Assembly (NCBI GenBank): GCA_003156235.1 | Contig: PMGP01000230.1 | Span: 138-8,314, forward strand | Direction of reading: 5' to 3' | Length of the DNA: 8,177 bases | DNA from: Acidobacteriaceae bacterium | Lineage (GTDB): Bacteria; Acidobacteriota; Terriglobia; Terriglobales; Acidobacteriaceae | Shown here: in pieces, positions 6,867-8,177 of the stretch | Layout of the letters: every line of letters starts with the position of its first letter | Position numbering within the stretch: the first letter of the stretch is position 1 | Position numbers and translations under genes: made by a program | The notes under the pieces: generated by a model | Told to the model about the DNA's origin: nothing | Database searches by the model: none | The model's input: the letters and a program-made list of their open reading frames with translations, nothing else

Positions 6867-7063
6867 AAGTTGATGCCGTTTGCGCTAATGGGTGTACAAC
6901 ATACGAGAGAACGCGCCGAAATTCTCATCAGGATATGAACCTTACCCGTTTGCAATCTTAGTCAAACCTCAACAAGTTGCATACCGAGATGTGAAGTAGA
7001 TTTCGCAATGATTGATTGATAAACTCTGTTCCAGTGCAGAGCCGTGCGCGTAAATAGCCGAAG
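6867..7063 (-). other. 197-bp gap between two glycosyltransferase genes
   Basis: I see no coding frame with family features, no hairpin followed by a T-run, and no good -35/-10 pair on the minus strand here. Two small items stand out: a dyad, GAGAA at 6907-6911 and TTCTC at 6922-6926, separated by 10 nt; and a short ATTG/GATT tandem run around 7009-7020. Neither is strong enough to name. The gap is much longer than the 12-nt spacing that follows, so it may carry a weak promoter or a transcription pause, but the sequence does not show which. Confidence 0.3.
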
Positions 7064-8177
7064 TTATTGCGGACCTGCGCTAACTGTAGTTCCCAATCCG
7101 GAACAGATCATGTCCACCCACCTGCGAACTACAGACTCCTGATCGAACTTGGCTTTGAGATGATCCGACACCCGTTGTGCGGTTTCATCGCGCCACGCGG
7201 CGTTGGTCATTCGCTCCCGCATAAAACGTGTCCAGGCATCAACCTGGACTGGGAGGACCTCCGCACCTTTGGGAAATTCGTCTGCCAGATAGACCTGGTC
7301 GGAGATCGCTATCGCACATCCTGCGCTAGCGGCTTCCAAAACAGCTACGCCAAAGTTCTCCTGATGCGACGGAAGCAGAAACCATGAGGCCCGCTGAAAC
7401 AGATACCTTTTATTAACTCCAGCGACCGGACCGACAAACTGAATGGAGTCTCCAACACCCTTTTGTTTCGCCAACTTTGCGAGTTGGTTCAGATATGCTG
7501 GATCCCCAAAGCCAGCGATCAGCAATCGCCAATCCGAAGGCAAACCGGCCGCGCTCCAGGCTTCAATTAATAAATCTGGCCTCTTCTTGGGATGTACGCG
7601 TCCAAGGAACAACGCAATCTTCGCGGCGTCGTCCTGACGAACCTGCGTGTCCGGAACTTCGTTCGCTGCCAAGGGAGAGACTGGAACCATGCCGGAGGGA
7701 GCCACTACAAAGGTTCTAACGGGGGAAAAAGGGAACGTCCATTTGGAATTTTCCATTTCTCGCTGCAATGTAAACACGAGGCCGCTGGAGTTCTCCACAA
7801 GCTTTCGTTCGTACAAATGCCAGTACATTGTCTTTTTGAGGCGTCTCATCATTCCCTGACCCCGTACTGACCATAGGTCAAGCATGCCGTGAGGACATAC
7901 TATATACGGCAAGCCACGAGTAAGACACTCTCGCGAGACAACCCGATTGAGGTTGCTCCACATGCCATGGAGCATCACGCCATCAAAGCGCTGAAGATTA
8001 GTCTGGCACCAGTCTTTTAAGCCGCGCACATAGCGATACCCGCCGACACTAAACGAGTCAAGCGAATGGATACGCTCCATCCCGAGCGGGTTATCCGGGA
8101 TACGCACCGGCTTGGTCCCGAGTAACTCACTCTGCAGGCCGAGGCGCATCCCTGCGGCTGAAAAATCCACGACACTG
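7064..8177 (-). CDS. GT4-family glycosyltransferase, 5' end cut off by window edge
   Basis: This is a retaining GT-B glycosyltransferase of family GT4, probably a cytoplasmic enzyme that adds a sugar to a lipid-linked repeat unit. The frame is open to the right edge. A GTG at 8170 is a possible start, but the residues before and after it (SVVDFSAAGMRLGLQ) look like the first helix after a missing Rossmann strand and glycine loop, so I treat the gene as partial. Numbering from the GTG, the acceptor domain has HGMW at 68-71 and CPHGML at 92-97. The donor domain begins with LFLGRVHPKKRPDLL near 187-201, and the EX7E motif is intact (E271 and E279 in ENFGVAVLEA), as expected for a working GT4 enzyme. 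The C-terminus is complete, ending at a TAA. The following 197 bp separate it from the next glycosyltransferase. Donor and acceptor cannot be read from sequence; fucosyl or mannosyl transfer is possible given gmd and fcl downstream. Confidence 0.9.
   Translation of the reverse strand, partial: SVVDFSAAGMRLGLQSELLGTKPVRIPDNPLGMERIHSLDSFSVGGYRYVRGLKDWCQTNLQRFDGVMLHGMWSNLNRVVSRECLTRGLPYIVCPHGMLDLWSVRGQGMMRRLKKTMYWHLYERKLVENSSGLVFTLQREMENSKWTFPFSPVRTFVVAPSGMVPVSPLAANEVPDTQVRQDDAAKIALFLGRVHPKKRPDLLIEAWSAAGLPSDWRLLIAGFGDPAYLNQLAKLAKQKGVGDSIQFVGPVAGVNKRYLFQRASWFLLPSHQENFGVAVLEAASAGCAIAISDQVYLADEFPKGAEVLPVQVDAWTRFMRERMTNAAWRDETAQRVSDHLKAKFDQESVVRRWVDMICSGLGTTVSAGPQ

Noticed and set aside
7009..7020. 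ATTG/GATT tandem run as a microsatellite or repeat array
   Set aside because: Only about three units; too short to set apart from chance in an AT-richer gap.

Overview
The window is part of a surface-polysaccharide locus in which every gene I can support lies on the minus strand, so the gene order reads from high to low coordinates. The Wzi-like protein at the left end has features I associate with Acidobacteriota homologues: an N-terminal 'DSWVYPA...LGMRPWTR' region ahead of the barrel. The moderate GC content and the mix of GT4, SDR, Gmd and Fcl proteins would also fit an acidobacterium. This assignment rests on memory of protein families, not on a search, and is only moderately secure.

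Layout in transcription order: (1) 8177-7064, a GT4 glycosyltransferase missing its N-terminus at the right edge; (2) a 197-bp gap with no convincing promoter or terminator; (3) 6866-5643, a WbuB-like GT4 glycosyltransferase; (4) 5630-4653, an extended SDR, possibly a nucleotide-sugar 4-ketoreductase or epimerase; (5) 4563 (or 4584)-3994, a minimal phosphoglycosyl transferase that would put the first sugar phosphate on the lipid carrier; (6) 3945-2875, gmd; (7) 2882-1944, fcl, overlapping gmd by 8 nt; (8) a 250-bp leader with a possible promoter; (9) 1693-1, a capsule-assembly Wzi-family outer-membrane protein that runs off the left edge without a stop.

Together: the SDR may make the sugar nucleotide used by the phosphoglycosyl transferase, which starts the repeat unit on undecaprenyl phosphate. 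The two GT4 enzymes would extend it. Gmd and Fcl turn GDP-mannose into GDP-L-fucose, so the product probably contains L-fucose. The Wzi-like barrel would bind or organise the finished polymer at the outer membrane. No flippase, polymerase, export channel, tyrosine kinase, fucosyltransferase of certain identity or GDP-mannose supply gene is inside the window, so the locus must continue outside it or depend on other loci.

I saw no tRNA, rRNA, CRISPR array, insertion sequence, phage gene or obvious repeat family. The most useful point is that the leftmost 1.7 kb is one intact 564-codon reading frame that a stop-to-stop ORF caller misses because its stop lies outside the window. I found no evidence for an undescribed system; the novelty is at the level of substrate specificity and of how the Wzi-like protein is coupled to a fucose-containing glycan.
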